Positions 1-7,658 of a stretch of DNA of 64,000 nucleotides are shown one piece after another (the stretch's first letter is position 1; each line of letters opens with the position of its first letter). Both the position numbers and the translations under genes were made by a program. The DNA is from Clostridiales bacterium 1_7_47FAA (GTDB taxonomy: Bacteria; Bacillota; Clostridia; Lachnospirales; Lachnospiraceae): contig DS990262.1 in the NCBI GenBank assembly GCA_000155435.1, positions 892,459 to 956,458 on the forward strand, read 5' to 3'. The notes under the pieces are model-generated. The model ran no database searches. It saw only the letters and a list, made by a program, of their open reading frames with translations, and was not told where the DNA came from.

Positions 1-2
1 CC

Positions 3-233
3 CAGAGGAATATTGCCACCTCCGTCCTTGTAAAAGGAGGAATCCTTCCCCTGGCCAGTGTGCGCCTGACAGCGCCAATCCCTAAAGGGCGCATATTCGA
101 TGCCATGGCTGAAATCAGGAAATGCACCCTGACTGCTCCGGTTGCATCAGGAACCGTGGTCATCCATAAACTTCTTGGTTACGATACGGATGTGATTGTG
201 ACAAAGGATATACCGGAAAGTACTGAAACATAA
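3..233 (+). CDS. DUF1667 protein, C-terminal part (5' end outside window)
   Basis: An open frame enters from the left edge and ends at TAA 231-233, giving 76 residues. The readable part contains VLVKGGILPLASVR and PIPKGRIFDAMAEI, followed by VVIHKLLGYDTDVIVTKD. This matches the C-terminal pattern of DUF1667 proteins (VKGG...PVKT...PIPK...), small proteins that usually follow FAD-dependent dehydrogenases in glycerol-3-phosphate or 2-hydroxyacid oxidation operons. The cysteine-rich N-terminus expected for the family is outside the window. Function is unknown; the family link is from memory of the motif pattern. It is probably the last gene of an upstream operon. Confidence 0.7.
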   Translation, partial: QRNIATSVLVKGGILPLASVRLTAPIPKGRIFDAMAEIRKCTLTAPVASGTVVIHKLLGYDTDVIVTKDIPESTET

Positions 234-265
234 TATATTATATTGATATAAATATATTAATCGGC

Positions 266-393
266 CAATACTCAAAGCAAACAATACTCAAAGCAAACAA
301 TACTCAAAGTAAATAATACTCAAAGTAAATAATACCCAAAGCCGCCAATACCCAAAGCCGCCAATACTCAAAGCCGCCAATACTCAAAGCCAT
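266..393. repeat. Eight tandem 16-bp repeats
   Basis: Eight head-to-tail 16-bp units with the core AATACTCAAAGC (variants AATACCCAAAGC and AATACTCAAAGT) fill the gap between the DUF1667 stop and the terminator. Units 1-2, 3-4 and 5-7 share identical tails (AAA, TAAA, CGC), so the array grew by local duplication. There are no spacers, so this is a minisatellite and not a CRISPR array. No open frame of interest crosses it. Confidence 0.9.
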
Positions 394-399
394 CAACAT

Positions 400-477
400 A
401 AAAGCTTCCCAAAACATATATGCCGGCGTGGCACCATCCTTGGTACCACGCCGGCACATATACTGGGAAGCTTTTTT
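400..477. terminator. Bidirectional intrinsic terminator
   Basis: A long hairpin with outer arms AAAAGCTTCCC (400-410) and GGGAAGCTTTTTT (465-477) and an inner GC-rich stem GCCGGCGTGG / CCACGCCGGC. It has A-runs on the left and T-runs on the right, so it can stop transcription from both sides. It lies between the rightward DUF1667 gene and the leftward GntR gene. Confidence 0.85.
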
Positions 478-506
478 GCATCTTCGCATTTAAGACATCT
501 GTTAAT

Positions 507-1190
507 CTACAGGAAATAATCCGGGAACTTCTTTTTCAAAATCCCCTGGTCAACAAGGGCGGTGGATATATGATCCACCATGGCCCTGCCGGCTGCCGCC
601 GGGTCCTTATTCTCCAGCGCCCTGCAGATGGCCAGATGTTCGTTGATGACACGGTCGGAGATGGCGATGTGGTAGCTGAGCTTTCTCTGGCGGTCGAAGT
701 GGGGCATTACATTCTGCATGGTATCATAGATGAAGGACATGCCGCATATATCGTAAAATTCTTTGTGGAACGCAATGTCCAGGGAGAGGAATTTCTCAAA
801 GTTTTCCCTGGGTCCGCCGGAAGCATAGTCTTTCTGGAGGGTGATGGTGTCATAGAGGTTGTCCAGGTTGCTCTGGGTAACAAGGGCGCAGCTCATCTCT
901 GCCAAAGGGCCTTCAATCATCTTACGCATGGTACATACCTGTTCCACAATCTCCGAATTAATCAAGGACACAAAAATCCCGCGCTGGGGATAGCTTTCAA
1001 TCAGCTGCCCGTTGGTAAGGGAGAGGATGGCCTCCCGGACCGGTGTCCTGCTGATATTCAGTTCTTTTGATATCTCCACATCTGAAATCTTCTGTCCCGG
1101 TTCAAAATTAAGGTTGATAATCTGGTACAAGAGGTACCTCTGTGCGTATTCCCGGGCAGTTTCCCCGGGCTTCTGAGTGAAATTTTCCAT
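507..1190 (-). CDS. GntR-family transcriptional regulator, FCD (FadR-like) subfamily
   Basis: 227 residues. The N-terminal winged helix (about residues 10-75) contains EISKELNISRTPVREAI, the GntR recognition helix with its conserved R-T-P-V-R-E-A. The C-terminal all-helical FCD ligand domain follows, with D and H residues (LDIAFHKEFY; HFDRQRKLSYH; EHLAI; MVDHI) placed like the usual metal/carboxylate site. A ribosome site AAAGGAGA precedes ATG 1190. It is divergent from the branched-chain-type ABC transporter at 1574, so it most likely represses that operon in response to a small carboxylate or amino-acid-like ligand (inference). Confidence 0.92.
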   Translation of the reverse strand: MENFTQKPGETAREYAQRYLLYQIINLNFEPGQKISDVEISKELNISRTPVREAILSLTNGQLIESYPQRGIFVSLINSEIVEQVCTMRKMIEGPLAEMSCALVTQSNLDNLYDTITLQKDYASGGPRENFEKFLSLDIAFHKEFYDICGMSFIYDTMQNVMPHFDRQRKLSYHIAISDRVINEHLAICRALENKDPAAAGRAMVDHISTALVDQGILKKKFPDYFL

Positions 1191-1208
1191 ATTCAGGTCT
1201 CCTTTGGC

Positions 1209-1265
1209 AGTATATATATATTAATACCACGATTTGAGTAATATATTAAGTTATATATCTGTTAA
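1209..1265. promoter_or_regulatory. AT-rich candidate operator/promoter region of the GntR gene
   Basis: The 383-bp gap between the divergent GntR and binding-protein genes contains two clusters of TATATTAA-type sequence. The first lies just upstream of the regulator (TATATATATTAATACC, GTAATATATTAAG, TTATATAT). Similar words recur at 1468-1515 and at 237-262. Repeated AT-rich dyads beside a GntR gene suggest autoregulatory binding sites, but no spacing rule is proven. Between 1266 and 1446 I see only AT-rich sequence without a gene. Confidence 0.4.
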
Positions 1266-1446
1266 ATTTTACTTATCTTAGTATATCGTCTTTGTCATCA
1301 ATCTGTCAAGTGAGACAGAAGACTGTGATATACAATAATACGGCATGTCAATAGGGTGTTAACAAACCTTAACGGTTAAAATGCACAAAAATTATTTAAA
1401 ATAAATGTTAAATGTAACAAAAGTATCGTTAAAAAAATATTTATTA

Positions 1447-1475
1447 TTGCAATTGTAACTCCTTGGTAGTATATT
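1447..1475 (+). promoter_or_regulatory. Candidate promoter of the ABC-transporter operon
   Basis: TTGCAA (1447-1452) and TATATT (1470-1475) are separated by 17 bases, close to the sigma-A consensus. The -10 element sits inside the second TATATTAA cluster (1468-1515), including GTTAATATATCGTTAAG, so GntR binding there would block initiation (inference). The start codon follows about 100 bases downstream. Confidence 0.5.
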
Positions 1476-1573
1476 AACTGCATTAAGATATATTACACCT
1501 ATGTTAATATATCGTTAAGATTCTTAATAATAGCATTAAGAAGGTATAAAGATAAGAAGAGGAGGATTAAAAC

Positions 1574-2803
1574 ATGAAGAAAAACATGAAAAAAATCTTA
1601 GGCGTGACACTGGCGGCATGTATGGTGGCAACATCACTGGCAGGATGCAGCGGTTCCCCGGGCAAGCAGACAACGGCAGCTCCGGCCGCAGGGGAGTCCG
1701 GGACAGAGGCAGGACAGGCAGCGCAGTCCACTGCAACCGGAGAGCCGATTAAGGTAGGCGTCTCCAACATGGTAACAGGCCCCATGGCAGCCGGCGGCAT
1801 CCGTATGAAACAGGCCATTACAATGGCGTTTGAAGAGATTAACGCAAATGGCGGGGTGCTGGGCGGAAGACCCCTTGAGATGGTATTGGTAGATGATACA
1901 GGAACCCCCACCGGCGCCGTTAACGCGGTTAACAAGATCCTGGGCGAGAACGTATCTGTTTCCATTGGACCGCACACTTCCCCAATGGCATCCGCAACCC
2001 AGGAGCTTTACAGGAAGGCTGGTGTTCCTTTCATCACAGCAGCCACATCACCTAAGCTTCTGGAAGCTGAGAACCCATACTTCTTCCGTATTTCCGTATC
2101 TGACGGAGCAGTCGGACCGGCTATGGTAGAGTTTGCAAAGGACAAGTTCGGGGCAAAGAAGATTGGCGCCCTGTATGATACGGACGACTATGGCGTGGCC
2201 GCTGACGGGGCAACCAAGCAGTACTGTGCTGACAACGGCATTGAGTATTATTCAGAAGGCTTTACCTCCGGCGACAAGGACCTGACCTCCCAGCTTTCCA
2301 AGATTAAGGGATGGGGACCGGATGTTGTATTCGATTTCTCACATGACGCAGAGGCTGCCCTGATTGTACGCCAGTTAGACGAGCTTGGCATGGGCGATAT
2401 CCCTCACGTTGGACCAAACGCGCTTGCACAGTCCCAGACCTATGACCTGTGTGATGCAAAGCAGCTGGAAGGCACCTATGCATCCACTGACTTCTATGCA
2501 GACGAATCCAACGCAGCCATGAAGAAGTTCCTGGATGCTTTCCATGCACGCTGGGGCGAGGATGTGGAGAGGTATGCAGCCATGTACTATACGGCAGCCT
2601 ATCTTGCAGCAGACGCCATTGACAGGGCTGGTTCCGACAAGCCTGAGGATATCAGGAAGGCATTGTCTGAGACAAAAGATTTCGACGCCGTATTCGGTAA
2701 GCTGAACTGCAATGCACAGGGCGAGATGAACACCAACCTGTACATCCTGGAATTTGACGGCGATAAGAATATGAACGTAACACAGCAGATATCCCTTGAT
2801 TAA
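1574..2803 (+). CDS. Branched-chain amino-acid-type ABC transporter substrate-binding lipoprotein
   Basis: 409 residues. The signal peptide ends in a lipobox (SLAGC, Cys25), followed by a Gly/Ala/Thr-rich linker, so the mature protein is membrane-anchored outside the cell. The rest is a type-1 periplasmic-binding (LivJ-like) fold: IKVGVSNMVTGPMAAGG at its start, VNKILGENVSVSIGPHTSPMA, PFITAATSPKLLE, and ALYDTDDYGV. Length is normal for the family. AGGAGG precedes ATG 1574. It is first in an operon with permeases and ATPases. The true substrate is not readable; relatives bind Leu/Ile/Val, amides, urea or aromatic acids. Its pairing with a dehydrogenase and an FCD regulator makes a non-Leu ligand possible. 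Confidence 0.92.
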   Translation: MKKNMKKILGVTLAACMVATSLAGCSGSPGKQTTAAPAAGESGTEAGQAAQSTATGEPIKVGVSNMVTGPMAAGGIRMKQAITMAFEEINANGGVLGGRPLEMVLVDDTGTPTGAVNAVNKILGENVSVSIGPHTSPMASATQELYRKAGVPFITAATSPKLLEAENPYFFRISVSDGAVGPAMVEFAKDKFGAKKIGALYDTDDYGVAADGATKQYCADNGIEYYSEGFTSGDKDLTSQLSKIKGWGPDVVFDFSHDAEAALIVRQLDELGMGDIPHVGPNALAQSQTYDLCDAKQLEGTYASTDFYADESNAAMKKFLDAFHARWGEDVERYAAMYYTAAYLAADAIDRAGSDKPEDIRKALSETKDFDAVFGKLNCNAQGEMNTNLYILEFDGDKNMNVTQQISLD

Positions 2804-2828
2804 TGGGTAATCACAAGGAGGTTTACAT

Positions 2829-3695
2829 ATGCAGGTATTTGTACAGTTGCTTATTACCGGTGTTGCCATGGGCTTCATCTATGCCCTGGTAGGTATTGAG
2901 TACACACTTATATGGAATTCAACCGGGCTCCTTAATTTCAGCCATGATAAATTTATTCTGTTTGGCGCCTATATGTTCGCAGGCTCCTATGTTTTGAGCT
3001 TAGGGCTCCCGCCGGTACTGGCAATCCTGTGCACGGTCCTTACCATGTTCCTGCTTGGTATGGTAAGCGCATTTGCCATATTCAACCCCCTGAGCAAACT
3101 ATCAACGAATTTATTTGCTGTAATCGGAACCGTCATACTTGGCAGGATCATCACGGAATGCGTACGTTTAATCTGGGGACCGCTGCCATTTACCCTGGAC
3201 AACTTCCTTAGGGGCTCTTTTCATCTGGGCCCCATCGTAGTGTCCAAGGCACATATTGTAATCATCGTTGTATGTTCCATCATAACGGCAGGCCTTCAGA
3301 TCTTCTTTAAGACCACCAAGATGGGGAAGGCCATGCGCTGTGTGTCTGAGAACAAGACAGCCGCATCCCTGATGGGCATCAACGTTCCCATGAACATTGC
3401 GTTTACGGTTGGCCTGTCAGCCCTTATCTGCGCCACCATCGGTGTCCTGGTCATACCGATTTTCAACGTAGAGCTGCAGATGTCATCCATGATTGGCCTG
3501 AAAGGCTTTGCATCCGGTGTAATCGGCGGGTTCGGATATCTTCCGGGCGCGATTGTGGGAGGCATACTCCTGGGGGTTGTGGAAATCTTCGGAAGCATGA
3601 TCATCCCTTCTGTCTATAAGGACTGCCTGTCCTTTGTGCTGCTGATTATCTTCCTGCTGATTAAACCTTCAGGAATCTTAGGAAACAGGAGATAA
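2829..3695 (+). CDS. Branched-chain amino-acid-type ABC transporter permease (LivH-like)
   Basis: 288 residues with about eight hydrophobic segments. Diagnostic features are the N-terminal MGFIYALVGIEYTLIWNSTG and the cytoplasmic EAA-like loop KTTKMGKAMRCVSENKTAA. The Gly-rich segment KGFASGVIGGFGYLPGAIVGG lies near the end, as in LivH. It forms the transmembrane channel with the next gene product. Ribosome site AAGGAGG precedes ATG 2829, 25 bases after the binding-protein gene. Confidence 0.92.
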   Translation: MQVFVQLLITGVAMGFIYALVGIEYTLIWNSTGLLNFSHDKFILFGAYMFAGSYVLSLGLPPVLAILCTVLTMFLLGMVSAFAIFNPLSKLSTNLFAVIGTVILGRIITECVRLIWGPLPFTLDNFLRGSFHLGPIVVSKAHIVIIVVCSIITAGLQIFFKTTKMGKAMRCVSENKTAASLMGINVPMNIAFTVGLSALICATIGVLVIPIFNVELQMSSMIGLKGFASGVIGGFGYLPGAIVGGILLGVVEIFGSMIIPSVYKDCLSFVLLIIFLLIKPSGILGNRR

Positions 3696-3706
3696 GGAGG
3701 AGAGCG

Positions 3707-4675
3707 ATGAAAAAGAATAAATCAGCAATGATAATTGCATTGGCGGCGATTGCTCTGGCAGCGGTTCTCCCTATGTTCATAACTAATAACTACCATCTGA
3801 ACCTGATGATACAGGTGCTTATCAACATCATCATCGTGGTGGGCCTGAATTTCATCACAGGCCTTACTGGCCAGATGAACCTTGGAACCGCGGGAATCTT
3901 CTCCATGGGCGCTTACACATCCTCTCTGCTGGCTACCAAGCTGGGGCTGAATCCCTGGATCTGCCTGGTTGCGGCTGTGGGCATGGGATGCCTCATCGGC
4001 ATGGGCCTTGGATATCCTTCCCTGCGCGTATCCGGCGTATACCTGGCGCTGACCACCATCGGGTTTTCCGAGATTGTAAGGATTCTGATGACCAACCTGA
4101 CCGGACTTACAGGAGGGGCGCTGGGCGTCACAGGCATTCCCACCTTCTCCATCTTCGGCTTCAAGTTCCAGAGCAACAAGGAAATTTATTACCTGTACCT
4201 GGTCATTGCGGTACTGCTCATATTCAATGCGTACCGGATTGTCAATTCCAAGTGGGGGCGTTCCTTCCTTGCTGTCAAGGATAATCCGGATGCGGTTGAG
4301 GCGGGCGGCGTCAACATTGCCAACATCAAGATCATGGCATTTACCCTGGCAGCCATCTATGCAACCATCGCAGGCAGCCTGTATTCACACTATGTAGGCT
4401 TCATCAACCCAAGCGCCTACAACCTGGAATTTTCAATTAACTATGTAGTCATGCTGGTTATCGGCGGCATCGGTTCCGTGCCCGGCAATGTACTGGGCGC
4501 AATCCTGGTGACCCTGGTACCCGAGTTCTTACGGTTCATGGAGAATTATTACTGGCTGGTATTCTCCATCATCACCCTGCTGTTCGTCATTTTCCTGCCA
4601 AACGGGATTGTCTCCCTGTTCAGGATTAAGAAGTCAGCGGATAAAGCAGTGAAAGGAGGACAGGCAAATGTCTGA
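3707..4675 (+). CDS. Branched-chain amino-acid-type ABC transporter permease (LivM-like)
   Basis: 322 residues, polytopic. LivM hallmarks: VGLNFITGLTGQMNLGTAG and GVYLALTTIGFSEIVRI in the first half, the coupling loop SKWGRSFLAVKDNPDAVEAGG, and the C-terminal VVMLVIGGIGSVPGNVLGA. It is the second channel subunit. It starts 11 bases after the LivH-like stop and its end overlaps the ATPase gene by 8 bases, indicating translational coupling. Confidence 0.92.
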   Translation: MKKNKSAMIIALAAIALAAVLPMFITNNYHLNLMIQVLINIIIVVGLNFITGLTGQMNLGTAGIFSMGAYTSSLLATKLGLNPWICLVAAVGMGCLIGMGLGYPSLRVSGVYLALTTIGFSEIVRILMTNLTGLTGGALGVTGIPTFSIFGFKFQSNKEIYYLYLVIAVLLIFNAYRIVNSKWGRSFLAVKDNPDAVEAGGVNIANIKIMAFTLAAIYATIAGSLYSHYVGFINPSAYNLEFSINYVVMLVIGGIGSVPGNVLGAILVTLVPEFLRFMENYYWLVFSIITLLFVIFLPNGIVSLFRIKKSADKAVKGGQANV

Positions 4676-5483
4676 TAACAGAGAAGGAAAATCCGTACTG
4701 ACCCTAAAAAATGTCACAAAACGTTTCTCAGGACTGGTTGCGGTCAATGACCTGTCCCTTGACATGAAGGAGCGTACCATCCACGCCCTGATCGGGCCTA
4801 ACGGCGCAGGCAAGTCCACGGCCATCAATATGATTACAGGACTCCTGCCATTGACCGAAGGTGAGATTTACCATGAGGGCACCAAAATCAGCGGCATGAG
4901 CGCACACCAGATTGCCCAGACCCGCTGCAGCCGTACCTTCCAGAACCTGAAGCTGTACCGTTCCATGACCGTGAAGGAGAACCTGATGATGGGCAGCATG
5001 ATGGATATGAAGCAGGGCTTCTTCCCGTTCATGTTCAACTTCGGGGCGGCTGCAAGGGAGGAAAAGCTGATTCATGAAAAGGCTGATTCCATCCTGGAAT
5101 TCATCGGACTTAAGGACCTGGCCAATGAATACCCGGCCAACATGCCTTACGGAAAGCAGAAGCTGACCGAACTGGCCCGATCCCTGATGTCAGACCCAAA
5201 GCTTCTGTTCCTGGACGAGCCGGCGGCAGGACTGAACCCGTCAGAGCGTGTGGAATTCGTCAATATCATGCTGAAGGTATTTGATTCCGGCATTGACATT
5301 TTCCTTATTGAACACAACATGGATGTTATCATGAACATCAGCGACTATATCACGGTCATCAGCTTCGGCGCCAAGATTGCCGAGGGAACGCCGGAGGAAA
5401 TCCAGCAGGATCCGGTGGTCATCAAGGCTTACCTGGGCGACCGTTATAAGCAGAACATGGCAAGGGGGGCTGCACATGCTTAA
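4668..5483 (+). CDS. ABC transporter ATP-binding protein (LivG-like)
   Basis: 271 residues. Walker A GPNGAGKST (about residue 43), Q-loop in the RTFQNLKLYRSMTV region, and the LivG-type signature MPYGKQKLTELARSLM in place of LSGGQ. Walker B LLFLDEPAAGLNPSE and switch His in LIEHNMDVIM. The C-terminal extension ending in KAYLGD is typical of LivG/LivF. It energises uptake from the cytoplasmic side as a heterodimer with the next protein. The ATG lies inside the upstream permease gene. Confidence 0.93.
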   Translation: MSDNREGKSVLTLKNVTKRFSGLVAVNDLSLDMKERTIHALIGPNGAGKSTAINMITGLLPLTEGEIYHEGTKISGMSAHQIAQTRCSRTFQNLKLYRSMTVKENLMMGSMMDMKQGFFPFMFNFGAAAREEKLIHEKADSILEFIGLKDLANEYPANMPYGKQKLTELARSLMSDPKLLFLDEPAAGLNPSERVEFVNIMLKVFDSGIDIFLIEHNMDVIMNISDYITVISFGAKIAEGTPEEIQQDPVVIKAYLGDRYKQNMARGAAHA

Positions 5484-6186
5484 GGTTAATGGAATTGACG
5501 TATATTATGGCAAGGTCCAGGCTTTGTTCGACGTATCCATCGAAGTGGGGGACAACGAGATTGTCTCCATCATCGGAGCCAACGGAGCAGGCAAGACAAC
5601 CCTCATGAAGTCCATCATGGGCATCAACAAGCCCAGGAAGGGAACCATTGAATACAACGGACAGGTCATCAGCGGCCTGCCCTCCCACAAGGTGGTGGGA
5701 CATAAGATCGTGTACGTGCCTGAGGGGCGCGAGATATTCCCCAACATGACCGTGCAGGAGAACCTGGAGATGGGCGCTTACTCCGTGAAAATGTCCAAGG
5801 CCGACATGGACCGCCACCTGGAAGAGCAGTACGAAATTTTCCCAAGGCTGAAAGAACGTGCAAAGCAGAAAGCAGGCTCCATGTCAGGGGGCGAACAGCA
5901 GATGTTAGCCATTGCAAGGGGACTGATGTCAGACCCTGAACTGCTTATGCTGGATGAGCCAAGCCTGGGACTGGCGCCCGTTATCGTGGACGATATGTTC
6001 GACGTCATCGTGCGTGTCAATAAAGTAAGGAACATACCCATTGCAATCGTGGAGCAGAATGCATTCATGGCCATGTCCATTTCCAACAGGACCTATGTCC
6101 TGGAGGTTGGCAACCTGGTTGCCAGCGGGGACAGCAAGATACTGATGGATTCGGATGATATTAAGAAGGCGTATCTGGGGGGCTGA
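5476..6186 (+). CDS. ABC transporter ATP-binding protein (LivF-like)
   Basis: 236 residues from ATG 5476. Walker A GANGAGKTT, Q-loop, canonical signature MSGGEQQMLAIARGLM, Walker B LLMLDEPSLGLAP, switch region VEQNAFMAM, end KKAYLGG. ATG 5476 overlaps the LivG-like gene by 8 bases and is preceded by AAGGGGGGC, so the longer in-frame extension upstream is rejected. It is the second ATPase subunit of the transporter. Confidence 0.93.
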   Translation: MLKVNGIDVYYGKVQALFDVSIEVGDNEIVSIIGANGAGKTTLMKSIMGINKPRKGTIEYNGQVISGLPSHKVVGHKIVYVPEGREIFPNMTVQENLEMGAYSVKMSKADMDRHLEEQYEIFPRLKERAKQKAGSMSGGEQQMLAIARGLMSDPELLMLDEPSLGLAPVIVDDMFDVIVRVNKVRNIPIAIVEQNAFMAMSISNRTYVLEVGNLVASGDSKILMDSDDIKKAYLGG

Positions 6187-6310
6187 TGAAAATGCTTCCC
6201 AGAGTAAATACGCCGGTAGGAACCGGCCCGCGGATATTGATTTTCAGACAGGTTCAGGCGCAGTACAGCAGCGGAATATCATGAGACGGAAAGTTAGGAG
6301 GAATTAAGCC

Positions 6311-7330
6311 GTGAAAGCGATTAAATTTGAAGAGCCCTGGAAGGTTCAGTGTATTAATATGGAAATGCCCCAGCCGGCAGAGGGTGAGGCACTTATCAAA
6401 GTAAAGGCGGCCGGTATCTGCGGCAGCGATATCGGGGCGTTCAGGGGGACCAACCCGCTGGTATCATTTCCAAGGGTCATCGGCCATGAGATTGTGGGGG
6501 AAGTACTGTCCATCCCGGAGGACAATGAGCGGGGGATTAAGGTGGGGGACCGTGTAATTGTTGACCCATACCTGTACTGCGGCAAATGCTATCCCTGTTC
6601 GATTGGACGCACCAACTGCTGTACGGACCTTAAGGTACTTGGCGTGCATGTGGAAGGCGGAATGGCGGAATATATGGCGCATCCCGCCGACATGCTGTGG
6701 AAGCTGCCTGAGGATATGCCCTGGGACATCGCTCCCATGGCAGAGCCGCTGACCATTGCGCTTCATGGAATCCACAGGGGCGGGCTGAAGGCCGGCGAGC
6801 ATGTGGCGATTATCGGCGCAGGCCCCATCGGTCTGCTGGCAGCCATGGCTGCCCTGGCCTACGGTGCAGAACCCATCGTGATTGATGTGGTGGATGAGCG
6901 CCTGGAATATGCCAGGGAACTGGGAGTGAACTGTACCATCAACTCCGCGAAAGAGGACATGGTGGCCAAGGTGGCTGAGTACACGGACGGCCGAATGGCG
7001 GAACTGGTCATGGAGTGCTCCGGCGCCAATGCCGCGGTCCGATCCACACTGGATATCGTGGCCAACGCAGGGCGTATCACCCTGACCGGCTGGCCAAAGA
7101 AGGAAACCCCTCTTCCCACCGACGCCATTACCCGCAAGGAGGTTGACATCCGCGGCGCCCGCACCAGCGCAGGCGAATTCGAGGAAGCCGTTGACCTGAT
7201 TTATACGGGAAAGGTGGATGTAAGAAGGATCCTCACCAAGGTTGTCTCCATGGATGAGACACCGGAGACGATTGTTGATATTGAAAAGAATCCCGGGAAT
7301 TATATGAAGGTGAATGTGGTGCTGGATTGA
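6311..7330 (+). CDS. Zinc-dependent medium-chain alcohol/polyol dehydrogenase
   Basis: 339 residues, medium-chain dehydrogenase/reductase fold. The catalytic zinc site includes Cys in AAGICGSDIGAF and GHE in PRVIGHEIVGE. A structural-zinc cysteine cluster is visible in YCGKCYPCSIGRTNCC. The Rossmann motif is GAGPIGLLAA, and an Asp in PIVIDVVDERLEYA after the second strand predicts NAD+ rather than NADP+ use. Closest family patterns are sorbitol, galactitol or threonine dehydrogenase-like enzymes. It follows the transporter genes by 124 bases and ends before a terminator, so it probably oxidises the imported compound or a derivative (inference). Ribosome site TTAGGAGGAATTAAGCC precedes GTG 6311. 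Confidence 0.9.
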   Translation: MKAIKFEEPWKVQCINMEMPQPAEGEALIKVKAAGICGSDIGAFRGTNPLVSFPRVIGHEIVGEVLSIPEDNERGIKVGDRVIVDPYLYCGKCYPCSIGRTNCCTDLKVLGVHVEGGMAEYMAHPADMLWKLPEDMPWDIAPMAEPLTIALHGIHRGGLKAGEHVAIIGAGPIGLLAAMAALAYGAEPIVIDVVDERLEYARELGVNCTINSAKEDMVAKVAEYTDGRMAELVMECSGANAAVRSTLDIVANAGRITLTGWPKKETPLPTDAITRKEVDIRGARTSAGEFEEAVDLIYTGKVDVRRILTKVVSMDETPETIVDIEKNPGNYMKVNVVLD

Positions 7331-7376
7331 TTTAGTGTTCCATGGGAAAGAAGGAACCGTAACTGAATAAGGAAAT

Positions 7377-7424
7377 GCCCGGCCGCGGCCTGTCGAAGTT
7401 TGACAGACGCGGACCGGGCTTTTT
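7377..7424 (+). terminator. Intrinsic terminator of the transporter/dehydrogenase operon
   Basis: Stem GCCCGG-CCGCG with matching CGCGG-CCGGGC, inner stem CTGTC/GACAG and a TTTTT tail, 47 bases after the dehydrogenase stop. It isolates this operon from the next cluster. Confidence 0.9.
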
Positions 7425-7582
7425 ATGTATATTCCTTCTGGGACAAATGGCTAAAAAATGATGTAAAAACATGGTCACAAATAACAAAAAAACGTCGAAA
7501 TGTACATAAGTGTTGATATTGTAGGGAGGGGGAGTTAAAATTAACCTATGCGGTTATACACAATTTTGTGTCCAAAGTGAAG

Positions 7583-7613
7583 TTGAGAAACTTCTGGCGG
7601 AAAGCGGTATAAT
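7583..7613 (+). promoter_or_regulatory. Candidate promoter of the vWA/GTPase/FHA cluster
   Basis: TATAAT at 7608-7613 is a perfect -10 box, 46 bases before the vWA start. The best -35 is TTGAGA at 7583-7588, with a long 19-base spacer, so the promoter may be weak or activator-assisted. The rest of the 328-bp gap (7331-7658) holds the terminator above, AT-rich sequence and a small dyad ACACAATTTTGTGT near 7559. No gene was seen there. Confidence 0.45.
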
Positions 7614-7658
7614 TTCATCATACAGCAGGTAAATAAAGGATACTAAGGAGGGGGAGCA

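Noticed and set aside
266-393. CRISPR array
   Set aside because: The 16-bp units are directly adjacent with no unique spacers and no cas genes nearby.
420-1070. 216-codon rightward open frame
   Set aside because: It lies antisense to the GntR gene, starts inside the terminator stem, and has no family resemblance; the leftward GntR frame is clearly coding.
1567-1977. Leftward open frame opposite the binding-protein gene
   Set aside because: Shadow of the strongly supported lipoprotein gene; no ribosome site or family.
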